From NCBI GenBank assembly GCA_046350455.1, contig JAXMAM010000016.1, positions 1 through 64,000 of the forward strand: a DNA stretch of 64,000 bases, written 5' to 3'. The DNA is from CAZXGD01 sp046350455 (GTDB taxonomy: Bacteria > Planctomycetota > Phycisphaerae > Phycisphaerales > SM1A02). Below, one piece after another: positions 1 through 7,671 of this stretch (position 1 is its first letter; the number at the start of each line of letters is the position of its first letter). A model generated the notes under the pieces. It saw only the letters and a program-made list of their open reading frames with translations, did no database searches and was not told the DNA's origin. The position numbers and the translations under genes are program-made.

Positions 1-659
1 ACAGCAAAGGCAATCTCGTCCGCGTCCACCGCGCCTTCTTCCGCGCTGGCCCGCACCACGCGCACCAGCACGCCCTTGGTGGTGGGAGCGGCCACAGTCA
101 CAGCGCCGCGGTCGGCATCCACCGCCAGCATGGGGTGCTGGCTGCTGGCCACCAGGGCTGCCAAGGCAGCAGCCTCGGGAGCAAAGGACAGGTTGTCGCG
201 CTCGGTGATGCCCATGGGCAGCGCAGGCATCTCCTGCTCCACGGGCCACTCTGCCACCAGGCCGGTGCGCATGCGCTCCTCGCCGCGCTCGCCAGCCAGC
301 AGGCCGCACGCCACCCGGTGGGCGGGGGTGCGCCCCAGGACAAAGGTGGTGGAGTTCAGCCCCAGCGCGCTCAAGAGCTTGTCTTCTGGCGCAGGCGGCA
401 GGTGCACCGCGCGCACGACGACGCCGGAGGATGGCAGCACCACCACGCGGCGGGCTGCCAGGAGCTCGTCGGTCCACGCGGACGCACCGCCCTCAGACGT
501 GCTGAAGTGCCGGGTGGCCAGCACCTCCAGTCCCTGCATGGACTTCTTGGCCACCAGGCACTGGTAGCCCTCTTGATCTGGGCAGAACACAGCCACCACC
601 CGGGGATCGGCTGCGGGGCGGTTGGCGTTTCGGTTGGCTCGCGTGCTGCTGCGGATCAC
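1..659 (-). CDS. GspL/PilM-like type II secretion protein, partial (3' end outside window)
   Basis: About 219 residues are visible before the gene runs off the window edge. The frame starts at GTG 659, 20 bases after the gspK stop, with AAAAGG about 9 bases upstream. It reads VIRSSTRANRN..., then a region with VVAVFCPDQEGYQCLVAKKS and a later GLNSTTFVLGRTPAHRVACGLL stretch. I see no signal peptide or prepilin motif. Its place directly after gspK in an E-F-G-H-I-J-K order, and the alternating beta-strand-like hydrophobic runs, suggest the cytoplasmic actin-like domain of GspL (or PilM), which would link the GspE ATPase to the inner-membrane platform. The family call rests mainly on position. 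The C-terminal membrane part is not in view, so it could be another accessory assembly protein. Confidence 0.6.
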   Translation of the reverse strand, partial: MIRSSTRANRNANRPAADPRVVAVFCPDQEGYQCLVAKKSMQGLEVLATRHFSTSEGGASAWTDELLAARRVVVLPSSGVVVRAVHLPPAPEDKLLSALGLNSTTFVLGRTPAHRVACGLLAGERGEERMRTGLVAEWPVEQEMPALPMGITERDNLSFAPEAAALAALVASSQHPMLAVDADRGAVTVAAPTTKGVLVRVVRASAEEGAVDADEIAFA

Positions 660-679
660 GTCGTGACACCTTTTCGGCG

Positions 680-2074
680 TTATTGCTCGCGGTAGGACAG
701 GATGCGGGCGGGCAGTTCAGAACGATCCACCACCGCTTCGATTTCAACTTCTGCGCCAGTGCTCCGGGATCGGCCGCGAGAGTTCACGGTATAGACGCTG
801 CTGGTGACATCAAATTGCTGTGCCAGGGCTGCCAGCGTGGCATTGTTCATGCCGCTGATGCCTGCCAGGTCCGCCAGGCTGGTGATGCCCTCCTGCTTGG
901 CCTTCCGGCGGCTGATGATGGCATCTGCCAGCCGGCTGTCGATGTTCAGGATCTCCTTGAGGAGGGGGGCAGAGGCGGTGTTCAGGTTGATCCGGCCAGG
1001 CATGGGCTGGCTGTAGTCCTCGGTGGTGGTCTCCCGGAGCACCGCCCGCAGCTGCTGGGGGGTCAGGTCCTTCACCGTGCTGGAGTTGCCAGCGCTCCCA
1101 GAGCTGCCTGCGCTGGACCGGCCGCTCGTGGAGCCGCGGTTCTGGTTGGAGCTTCCCTTGCTGCTGCCCTGCTGCGACTGCTGGCCGGAAGTGCCGCCGC
1201 TCACCTGGCTGAGGGGAGTCACCAGGAGGTTCTCCACCCGGACGTTGCTCTGCCTGCCAAACTGCTGAAGCGCCTTGGCCTGCGCCTCGTCCACGCCAGT
1301 GCGATTGATCAGGTCCTCCAGCGTGGCGCTCTGCAGCCGCAGGCGCTCCTGGCCGCTCAGTGAGAACTTGCTCTGCTTGCTGCTGGCGGTCAGGTACTGC
1401 GACCAGCCTGCATCCAGCTTGCCGTCTGGCTTGTCGTCGGGTGGGGTGCGGCTGCCATCGTCCTCGTTTGGGTCCAGGCGGCCATTCAGGTTCCAGTCCT
1501 CGCCGCGCGCATACTCAGGCCACGCGCCAGCCACCAGCTCCAGCTCTGCAAAGCTGCGGAAGTTGGCGTTGCGCGGGTGGTATCCAGCAGCGCGGTTGTC
1601 GTAGTAGTCGCGCTCGGCGCCCAGGCCCTCCACCTCGTTGTTGGAGTCCTTCCAGTCAAAGATGGCGTCCACCACGTCTGGCGTCATGTGGTCCAGCGTC
1701 AGCAGCTGCGCCTTGTTGGCGCGGTTGATGTTCAGCTTGGCGGCCTCGTCGCGCGGGCCTGCCCACTCCACGCCATCGTTGTAGTGGCGGATGTCCCAGG
1801 ATCCAGATTCCGTCTCGCCCGAGGCGTACGACTCCATGTCGCGCACCACGGCCATGGGATCATCCACGTTGGGGTACTCATGGTAGTACTCCATGATGGA
1901 GATCATCTGCTCCAGCCCAGCGCGGGCCGCCCAGCGCGCCTCCACGCGGGCCAGCGCTTCGCGCCCCAGCACCGCCTGGCGGAACGTCACAATCTGCGTG
2001 GCTGCCACCAGCACCGCAGCGATCGCCACAGCCCAGATGACCACCACAATGACGCTGCCGCGGCGGTTGCTCAT
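680..2074 (-). CDS. gspK: Type II secretion minor pseudopilin GspK
   Basis: 464 residues. The N-terminus MSNRRGSVIVVVIWAVAIAAVLVAA is a short basic leader followed by a hydrophobic helix, a class III prepilin signal without Glu at +5, which is usual for GspK. The large globular part has two helix-hairpin-helix-like stretches, KLNINRANKAQLLTLD and RINLNTASAPLLKEILNID, as known for GspK. Between them lies a Ser/Gly/Gln-rich linker around residues 290-340. GspK is known to cap the pseudopilus tip together with GspI and GspJ. The start ATG overlaps the gspJ stop in an ATGA arrangement, so the two are translationally coupled. The length is somewhat above the usual ~320 residues because of the low-complexity linker. 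Confidence 0.9.
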   Translation of the reverse strand: MSNRRGSVIVVVIWAVAIAAVLVAATQIVTFRQAVLGREALARVEARWAARAGLEQMISIMEYYHEYPNVDDPMAVVRDMESYASGETESGSWDIRHYNDGVEWAGPRDEAAKLNINRANKAQLLTLDHMTPDVVDAIFDWKDSNNEVEGLGAERDYYDNRAAGYHPRNANFRSFAELELVAGAWPEYARGEDWNLNGRLDPNEDDGSRTPPDDKPDGKLDAGWSQYLTASSKQSKFSLSGQERLRLQSATLEDLINRTGVDEAQAKALQQFGRQSNVRVENLLVTPLSQVSGGTSGQQSQQGSSKGSSNQNRGSTSGRSSAGSSGSAGNSSTVKDLTPQQLRAVLRETTTEDYSQPMPGRINLNTASAPLLKEILNIDSRLADAIISRRKAKQEGITSLADLAGISGMNNATLAALAQQFDVTSSVYTVNSRGRSRSTGAEVEIEAVVDRSELPARILSYREQ

Positions 2075-3036
2075 CGGCGGCCTCCGGTGCGTCCGCCACC
2101 TGCTGCGGGCGGTGGCATCGAACCTCTGCCGCCCGACGCGCCAGGGCCACCACCGCCGGGCCGCCCACCACCCTGGCCGCCTGTAGCTGGGCCACCAGGC
2201 ACGGTCACGCCGCCGCCGCCGACGGATGGATTGCCAACGTTGACACCACCACCGCCAGACAACCCAGCGCCTGGAACCGCGCCGTTGCTCACAGCTCCGC
2301 TGCCGTCTGTTGCAGCGCCGGTGCCGTCATCCTTGGGTTCTTCCGACTTGGGTGGCACCACGCGGTCCAGCGCCACCATGGTGGAGAGCGTGACTTCCGG
2401 CGTCATCCGAGTTGGTTCGCCACCCAGCGGCGCGCCGGTGGCTGTCACCGTCACGCGCACCAGCTTGGGTATGCCGTCGTAGTCCGAGTCCCACTCCTCC
2501 ATCCAGGCGCCATCGCCCTTGCTGGCCTCGATGCGCAGTCCGACGATCCCATCCGCCACGGGCTCGGCCATGCCGCCACCATCGGGCACGTCGTCTGGAA
2601 CGGGATCGCGCCGGCGCCACAGCGCTGCGCCCAGCTCGTCATCCTCCACGCGATACGCCGTCTCGTACTCCAGCCCCTCGCCCTGGTACTCGATGGTGCG
2701 GATAGGCCGCAGCGAAGAGTTGAACACCAGCAGCTCGCTGCGGTCGTAGCCGCGCGACCGGGTGTTGCGCTGCGTGAGCAGGAAGCGGCAGTCAAAGAGA
2801 TCGTCGCTGCGCAGCGTGCTGGCCAAGTCGGTGCGCACCGCCTCGATGGCCGTGGCTGCACGCTGGTACGCCTCCACGCGGTCGCGCGACAGGTTGCGCG
2901 CCTTGCCAAGCTGGCTGAGCGCCATCGTCACAGCGGCCAGCACCATGGCTGCGATGATGCCCGCGATCACCAACTCGATGAGCGTGAACGCGCGGCGCTG
3001 GCGTGCCATGGGGATGTCACTGCCGCTGGTCTTCAT
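2071..3036 (-). CDS. gspJ: Type II secretion minor pseudopilin GspJ
   Basis: Start chosen at ATG 3036 (MKTSGSDIPMARQRRAF...), which overlaps the gspI end by 20 bases. ATG 3009 is an alternative. The prepilin signal is RQRRA/FTLIELVIAGIIAAMVLA, with Glu at +5 but Ala instead of the usual Gly just before the cleavage site. The middle holds beta-rich sequence including LRIEASKGDGAWMEEWDSDYDG, resembling the calcium-binding region of GspJ. The last ~80 residues are a Gly/Pro-rich tail (GGGGVNVGNPSVGGGG...GGRPGGGGPGASGG) not typical of the family. GspJ forms part of the pseudopilus tip complex with GspI and GspK, which flank it here. Confidence 0.85.
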   Translation of the reverse strand: MKTSGSDIPMARQRRAFTLIELVIAGIIAAMVLAAVTMALSQLGKARNLSRDRVEAYQRAATAIEAVRTDLASTLRSDDLFDCRFLLTQRNTRSRGYDRSELLVFNSSLRPIRTIEYQGEGLEYETAYRVEDDELGAALWRRRDPVPDDVPDGGGMAEPVADGIVGLRIEASKGDGAWMEEWDSDYDGIPKLVRVTVTATGAPLGGEPTRMTPEVTLSTMVALDRVVPPKSEEPKDDGTGAATDGSGAVSNGAVPGAGLSGGGGVNVGNPSVGGGGVTVPGGPATGGQGGGRPGGGGPGASGGRGSMPPPAAGGGRTGGRR

Positions 3037-3508
3037 AGCGCTTCTGCCGATCAATGGGGGTTGTTGGTGCGCGGTCTGGCTCCTCGTCGTCGGTGAGGCG
3101 CGGCGCCATCAGCGTGTCAATCACGTAGGCGTGCTCTCGATCGTCCAGCACTGTGGCCACCACGCGATACGGATCACCCAGGCCCTGCTTGGTCACATCC
3201 ACGCGCCACGACCAGCGCTCGAACGGGACGTCAAAGTGGCCATCGGATGCGCGCGTGGTCTGCCAGTCCACGGGCCCCACGCTCAGCACTTCGTTCAGCA
3301 GTCCGTCCAGCAGGGTGGCCGCCACCACTTCGCGCTCTGCGCGCTGCTGCATGGCCAGCGATCGCTCTGCCAGGCTGATGATGGCTGCCAGACCAATGCC
3401 CAGGATGGTGCCGCCCACGATCACGTCCAGCAGCGCCCAGCCGCGGCGAACTGCCACCGCCCTGCGCAGGCGCGCTGGACCACGGACAAACGGCGCGCGC
3501 GTCACCAT
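3017..3508 (-). CDS. gspI: Type II secretion minor pseudopilin GspI
   Basis: 163 residues. The leader MVTRAPFVRGPARLRRAVAV is followed by RRG/WALLDVIVGGTILGIGLAAI. This is a prepilin-peptidase site with Gly at -1 but Asp instead of Glu at +5 and Trp instead of Phe at +1. The single N-terminal helix followed by a small beta domain fits GspI, which initiates assembly of the tip complex. The ATG start overlaps the end of gspH by 7 bases and the stop lies inside the start region of gspJ. Identity rests on operon order plus prepilin signature and size. With the unusual +1 and +5 residues, correct processing is an inference. Confidence 0.8.
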   Translation of the reverse strand: MVTRAPFVRGPARLRRAVAVRRGWALLDVIVGGTILGIGLAAIISLAERSLAMQQRAEREVVAATLLDGLLNEVLSVGPVDWQTTRASDGHFDVPFERWSWRVDVTKQGLGDPYRVVATVLDDREHAYVIDTLMAPRLTDDEEPDRAPTTPIDRQKRYEDQRQ

Positions 3509-4062
3509 GGCTCCTGATCCCTTCCGGCGCGGTCCAGGTCAATGGGTCCACGCACCAGGGGCGCCTCGCGATCTGCATCCGCGCGCACCACGCTGGGGCT
3601 GCCAGGCGGCAGGATGAGCGTGGCATCCACGCCGCTGCCCACCAGGTGCATCTCGATCTTTGGCCGCTGCGCGCCGGGCACGCTGGCGATCATGAACTCG
3701 TCGGTGCGGCGCGGCTGGTCGTTCACGCGCACATCCACCACGCTCACCTCGTCGGGCAGCACCACGGGCGCTGCAAAACGGTCAGGGCGCCAGTCTGGCG
3801 CTGCATCCGGCTCAGATGGATTGATGTCCATCACCAGCAGCTGGATGCGGCCTGTGGCGGGGTCGCGCCAGATGCCCACCTGCTGGCTGCTCATGGACTC
3901 ACGGTAGGCGAACAGGCGCATGATCTCCGCCACGCGGTCCACGGCGATGTCCGCCTCCTGCCGCGCCGTGCTCATGAAGCGCGGCACCACCGCCACCGCG
4001 GCGATGGCAAGCACCACCATCACCACGAGCAGTTCGATGATGGTGAAGCCGCGGGTGCGCAC
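3502..4062 (-). CDS. gspH: Type II secretion minor pseudopilin GspH
   Basis: About 186 residues from GTG 4062. This start has AGGAAG 10 bases upstream and gives a short leader VRTRG/FTIIELLVVMVVLAIAAV, a canonical class III prepilin site with Gly at -1 and Glu at +5. An upstream ATG (4149) would force a ~80-base overlap with gspG, so I did not use it. The body is beta-rich (GRIQLLVMDINPSEPD, PVVLPDEVSVVDVRVNDQ, IEMHLVGSGVDATLIL), as expected for GspH. It would link the major pseudopilin shaft to the I-J-K tip. The 7-base overlap with gspI supports translational coupling. Confidence 0.85.
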   Translation of the reverse strand: MRTRGFTIIELLVVMVVLAIAAVAVVPRFMSTARQEADIAVDRVAEIMRLFAYRESMSSQQVGIWRDPATGRIQLLVMDINPSEPDAAPDWRPDRFAAPVVLPDEVSVVDVRVNDQPRRTDEFMIASVPGAQRPKIEMHLVGSGVDATLILPPGSPSVVRADADREAPLVRGPIDLDRAGRDQEPW

Positions 4063-4069
4063 AGGTGGT

Positions 4070-4501
4070 TCACTTCCTAGCGCCGGCCACGATGTCTGCG
4101 TTGTCGGCTTCGCCGCCGCCCTGGCCATCAGCGCCAAAGCTGTAGACATCGAAGTCGGCGTTCACTTCGCCTGGCACGCGGATCTGGTAGGGGTTGCCCC
4201 ACGGGTCGTTCAGCTGGCTCTGGTTCAGCAGCGCGTCGGAGCCCTCGGTCAACTGCGACAGCTGGAAGTCGCTGGGCAGCGTGTCCCAGCCCTCGCGGGT
4301 CATGTACATGCGCACCTGCTGGGCGATGGTCTCGGTGTCGCTCTTGGCCACGCGCACCTTGGAGAAGCCGATCCAGTGCGTCACGCGCGGCACCACCAGC
4401 GCAGCCAGGATGGCCATGATGGTCACAGCGACGATGAGCTCAATGAGGCTGAATGCCCTGCGGAGGTTGCGGCGGAGGTGTGTGGTCTGCGTCTTCTTCA
4501 T
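4070..4501 (-). CDS. gspG: Type II secretion major pseudopilin GspG
   Basis: Start at ATG 4501 (MKKTQTTHLRRNLRRAF...), with AAGGA about 9 bases upstream. The ~143-residue length matches the major pseudopilin. The signal is RRA/FSLIELIVAVTIMAILAALVVP with Glu at +5. The -1 residue is Ala, where Gly is nearly universal. The C-terminal part LNDPWGNPYQIRVPGEVNADFDVYSFGADGQGG is the classic GspG signature, including the Asp-rich calcium site. This protein polymerises into the pseudopilus that pushes substrates through the outer-membrane secretin. It sits between gspF (about 146 bases upstream) and gspH. Confidence 0.93.
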   Translation of the reverse strand: MKKTQTTHLRRNLRRAFSLIELIVAVTIMAILAALVVPRVTHWIGFSKVRVAKSDTETIAQQVRMYMTREGWDTLPSDFQLSQLTEGSDALLNQSQLNDPWGNPYQIRVPGEVNADFDVYSFGADGQGGGEADNADIVAGARK

Positions 4502-4647
4502 CTTGGCTTTCCTTGTGACGAGTCCGGAAGTGGCGGGGTTCGCCCCCATCTACAACGCGCAGCCTTGGGTCTGACTGCCTGCTGGGGACAGCAATTTGTA
4601 TCGGCTCTGCCCGGTTCTGGCTATCGGAACTGGCGTTCTTCTGCGGA

Positions 4648-5982
4648 TTAGCCGCCGCCCAGGGCCTTCTGCATGTCCAGGAGGGGCAGCAGGATTCCCA
4701 TGAGCACAAACGCAGCCGCCAGCGCCATGATCACCAGCAGGATGGGGGGCAGCGCCTTGGTGAAGATCTTGAGCGAATTGTTCACCTGCCGGTCGAAGGC
4801 GCCCGCTGCGTGGAGCAGCATGGTCTCCAGGCGGCCGCTCTTTTCGCCAATGTTCACAATCTGCACCAGGAGCGGCGGGAAGAATCCGCACCGTTCCAGG
4901 GGCTCAGCCAGGCTCTGGCCAGTGGTCACCTTCTCCTGCACGCCGTCCACAGCGTCCATCAGGATGGTGTTGCCCAGGGTGTCGCGCACGATGCGCAGGG
5001 CCTGCAGGATGGGCAGGCCAGCAGACACCAGCGTGCCCAGGGTGCGGGTGAAGCGGGCCACGGCCACGTCGCGCAGCAGCGGGCCCAGGAAGGGGGTGCG
5101 CAGCAGCACCAGGTCAATCTTGCGGCGGTTGGAGGGCACATCCGCCCACTGCCGGAACATGATGAAGCCCACGGTTCCAACCACCAGCACAGCCCACCAC
5201 CAGGAGCCCATGAAGCCAGCAAAGGCAAGCAGCACCTTGGTGGGGAAGGGCAGCTCCATGTTGGCCTGGCCCATGACCGGCGCCAGCAGCTTGGGCAGCA
5301 GGAAGGTGACCAGCACGATGATGCTGGCGCCGATGAACCCGGCCACAATCATGGGATAGACCGTGGCGCCGATCAGCTCGCGGCGCAGCTCCACGCTGCG
5401 GTCCAGCAGATCTGCCAGCTGGTGCATCACCTCGCTGGTGCGGCCGCTGGCGTCTGCCGCGCGCACCATGCCCACGATCATCTCGTCGAAGGGCTTGCCG
5501 TACTCCTCCATGGCTTCGTGCAGCGGGCGGCCCGCCTCCACGCGGTCGATGAGGAAGTCCAGGATGACAGGCTGCGCGCTGCCGCTGGCCTGCCGACGCG
5601 TGGTCTTGAGCGCGTTCAGGAGCGGCAGGCCTGCTTCCAGTGCGGTGGCCAATTCTCGCACCAGGTTGGCCAGCTCCGTGCGCGGGATGCTGGGGCGGCC
5701 CGTGCTGCGCATGACCGTCACGCGGAACCAGCCGCCAAAGTCGTCGCTGATGCTGGGGTTGCCGCCGGTGCCGGCCACCAGTCCGCTGGTGGCGGCGCGT
5801 GCGCGCGCGGATTCGCCAGCGCTGGGGCGGGCCTCTGTCTCGTCCACAGTCTGGTCCAGCGCCACTGGCACCAGCCCGCGCGCCTGCAGGGTGCGCAGCG
5901 CAGAAGCGCGGTCAGGCGCCACCAGCACGCCAACTGACGTGCTTCCCTGGCGGTCAATGGACTGATGCTTGTAGCTGGGCAC
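4648..5982 (-). CDS. gspF: Type II secretion inner-membrane platform protein GspF
   Basis: 444 residues, GTG start 8 bases after the gspE stop. It contains the two repeated GspF domains. The first is around residues 110-240 (RTELANLVRELATALEAGLPLLNALK...MVRAADASGRTSEVMHQLADLL). The second is around 310-430 (RFTRTLGTLVSAGLPILQALRIV...IVNIGEKSGRLETMLLHAAGAF). Three membrane segments are visible: YPMIVAGFIGASIIVLVTFLL, a segment near WWWAVLVVGTVGFIMF, and LPPILLVIMALAAAFVLMGILLPLL. Each repeat has the G-x-L helical signature of the family. GspF is the polytopic core of the assembly platform that couples GspE ATPase rotation to pseudopilin extraction. Length and topology are ordinary. Confidence 0.95.
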   Translation of the reverse strand: MPSYKHQSIDRQGSTSVGVLVAPDRASALRTLQARGLVPVALDQTVDETEARPSAGESARARAATSGLVAGTGGNPSISDDFGGWFRVTVMRSTGRPSIPRTELANLVRELATALEAGLPLLNALKTTRRQASGSAQPVILDFLIDRVEAGRPLHEAMEEYGKPFDEMIVGMVRAADASGRTSEVMHQLADLLDRSVELRRELIGATVYPMIVAGFIGASIIVLVTFLLPKLLAPVMGQANMELPFPTKVLLAFAGFMGSWWWAVLVVGTVGFIMFRQWADVPSNRRKIDLVLLRTPFLGPLLRDVAVARFTRTLGTLVSAGLPILQALRIVRDTLGNTILMDAVDGVQEKVTTGQSLAEPLERCGFFPPLLVQIVNIGEKSGRLETMLLHAAGAFDRQVNNSLKIFTKALPPILLVIMALAAAFVLMGILLPLLDMQKALGGG

Positions 5983-5990
5983 GGCTCAGA

Positions 5991-7613
5991 TCACCCGTCG
6001 TCAATGTCCTGCGTGGCGCGCAGCACTTCCTCCACCGTGGTCATTCCAGCGATGGCCTTGTTCATGCCGTCGTCGCGCATGGTGGTGAAGTCCGACTCCA
6101 CCAGCTTGCGCAGCTCCAGCGAGTTCAGGTTCTTGCTGATGCCGTCGCGCAGGCGTGCGTTGATGCGGGCGATCTCGTAGAAGCCCATTCGGCCGCGGAA
6201 TCCGCTCCCGTTGCACTTCTCGCAGCCAGCGCCGCGCGTCACCATGCCGCCGAAGCGCTCGCGCTCCTCGGGCGTGATGCGCACAGCCACGTCCTCTTCC
6301 ATGGGCACCTTGTGCGCGCACTCCTTGCACACGCGGCGGCCCAGGCGCTGCGCCAGCAGGCCTTCCAGCACGCTGGCGATCAGGAACGGCTCTGCGCCCA
6401 TGTCCACCAGGCGTCCCACGGACGAGATGGAGTCGTTGGTGTGCAGCGTGCTGAACAGCAGGTGGCCGGTGAGCGCGCTGCGGATGGCGATGTCCACTGT
6501 CTCGTTGTCGCGAATTTCGCCCACGAAGATCACATCCGGGTCCTGGCGCAGGATGCTGCGCAGGCCGGTGGCAAAGGTCAGGCCGCGCTTGGGATTCACC
6601 GGAATCTGGTTGATGCCGCTGAGCTCGTACTCGACGGGATCCTCGATGGTGATGATCTTCTTGCGCGGGTCGTACAGCTTGTTGAGGCACGCGTACAGCG
6701 TGGTGGTCTTGCCGCTACCAGTTGGGCCCGTCACCAGCACCATGCCGTGCGGCTTCTGGATCAGCTTGTCCATGGTGCCGCGCATGCGCTCGTTCATGCC
6801 CAGGCTCACCAGGTCCAGCGGCAGCGCGCTCTTGTCCAGGATGCGCATCACCACGCTTTCGCCGTACACGGTTGGCACGGTGCTCACGCGGATGTCCACC
6901 TTGCGCCCTTCAAACCGCAGCGTGATGTGGCCGTCCTGCGGCACATAGCGCTCTGCGATGTTCATGTGCGCCATGATCTTCACGCGGCCGATGAGCGCAG
7001 GCTGCAGATGCTTGGGCGGCGACGGCTGCTCCACCAGCACGCCGTCAATGCGGTACTTCACCTTCAGCTCTGTCTCGAAGGGCTCCAGGTGGATGTCGCT
7101 GGTACGGTTCTGGATGGCCTCCAGGATGATCAGGTTCACCAGGTTGATCAGCGTGGGCTGCTCGGCCATCCGGTGGACGTCGTCCGCCTCGATGGCGTCC
7201 AGATTGTGCTCGATCTCGCCGCCCTTGAGCTCGCTGTCTTCTGCCAGGCTTTCAGCCATGCGCGCAGCGGTGGTGCCATACACGCGGCGCATCAGCTCGC
7301 TGAACATCTGGGGTTCAAGCCCCAGGCGCACCACTGGCATGCCGGCCAGCATGGCGGTCTCGTCCACCGCTGCAAAATCCAGCGGGTCCACCATGGCCAC
7401 GTGCAGGCGTCCGCGCTCCACGCGCAGCGGCACCACGCGCAGGCGCACGGCCATGTCCGGCGCCACGCGCTGCGCAGCGGCGGCATCAGACTCAGGCACC
7501 TGGTCAGACCACGCGATGCCAAGCGCCTTGCAGCGCTCGCGCAGCGGGGCGTCGGCCGAGGCGGCTGCAAAGCCGTCTGCTGCCGAAGGGGTTGCCTGCA
7601 CGTCCTGATCCAT
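5991..7613 (-). CDS. gspE: Type II secretion ATPase GspE
   Basis: 540 residues from ATG 7613 (MDQDVQATPS...). GGAGG lies 8 bases upstream. A TTG 15 bases earlier would place this SD inside the gene. It has the N-terminal MshEN-like domain, the N2 domain with DIHLEPFETELKVKYRIDGVL, Walker A GPTGSGKTT, the Asp box and Walker B DVIFVGEIRDNETVDIA, and the His box STLHTND. A C-terminal tetra-cysteine zinc motif (CKEC...CEKC) follows. GspE is the cytoplasmic hexameric ATPase that powers pseudopilus assembly. It leads the E-F-G-H-I-J-K-L order, which is the standard arrangement. All catalytic motifs are intact. Confidence 0.96.
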   Translation of the reverse strand: MDQDVQATPSAADGFAAASADAPLRERCKALGIAWSDQVPESDAAAAQRVAPDMAVRLRVVPLRVERGRLHVAMVDPLDFAAVDETAMLAGMPVVRLGLEPQMFSELMRRVYGTTAARMAESLAEDSELKGGEIEHNLDAIEADDVHRMAEQPTLINLVNLIILEAIQNRTSDIHLEPFETELKVKYRIDGVLVEQPSPPKHLQPALIGRVKIMAHMNIAERYVPQDGHITLRFEGRKVDIRVSTVPTVYGESVVMRILDKSALPLDLVSLGMNERMRGTMDKLIQKPHGMVLVTGPTGSGKTTTLYACLNKLYDPRKKIITIEDPVEYELSGINQIPVNPKRGLTFATGLRSILRQDPDVIFVGEIRDNETVDIAIRSALTGHLLFSTLHTNDSISSVGRLVDMGAEPFLIASVLEGLLAQRLGRRVCKECAHKVPMEEDVAVRITPEERERFGGMVTRGAGCEKCNGSGFRGRMGFYEIARINARLRDGISKNLNSLELRKLVESDFTTMRDDGMNKAIAGMTTVEEVLRATQDIDDG

Positions 7614-7671
7614 CGCGTCAGCCTCCAATGCTCATGTCTGCCATTCCATCGGTCCTACAGCTCGGCCAGCG

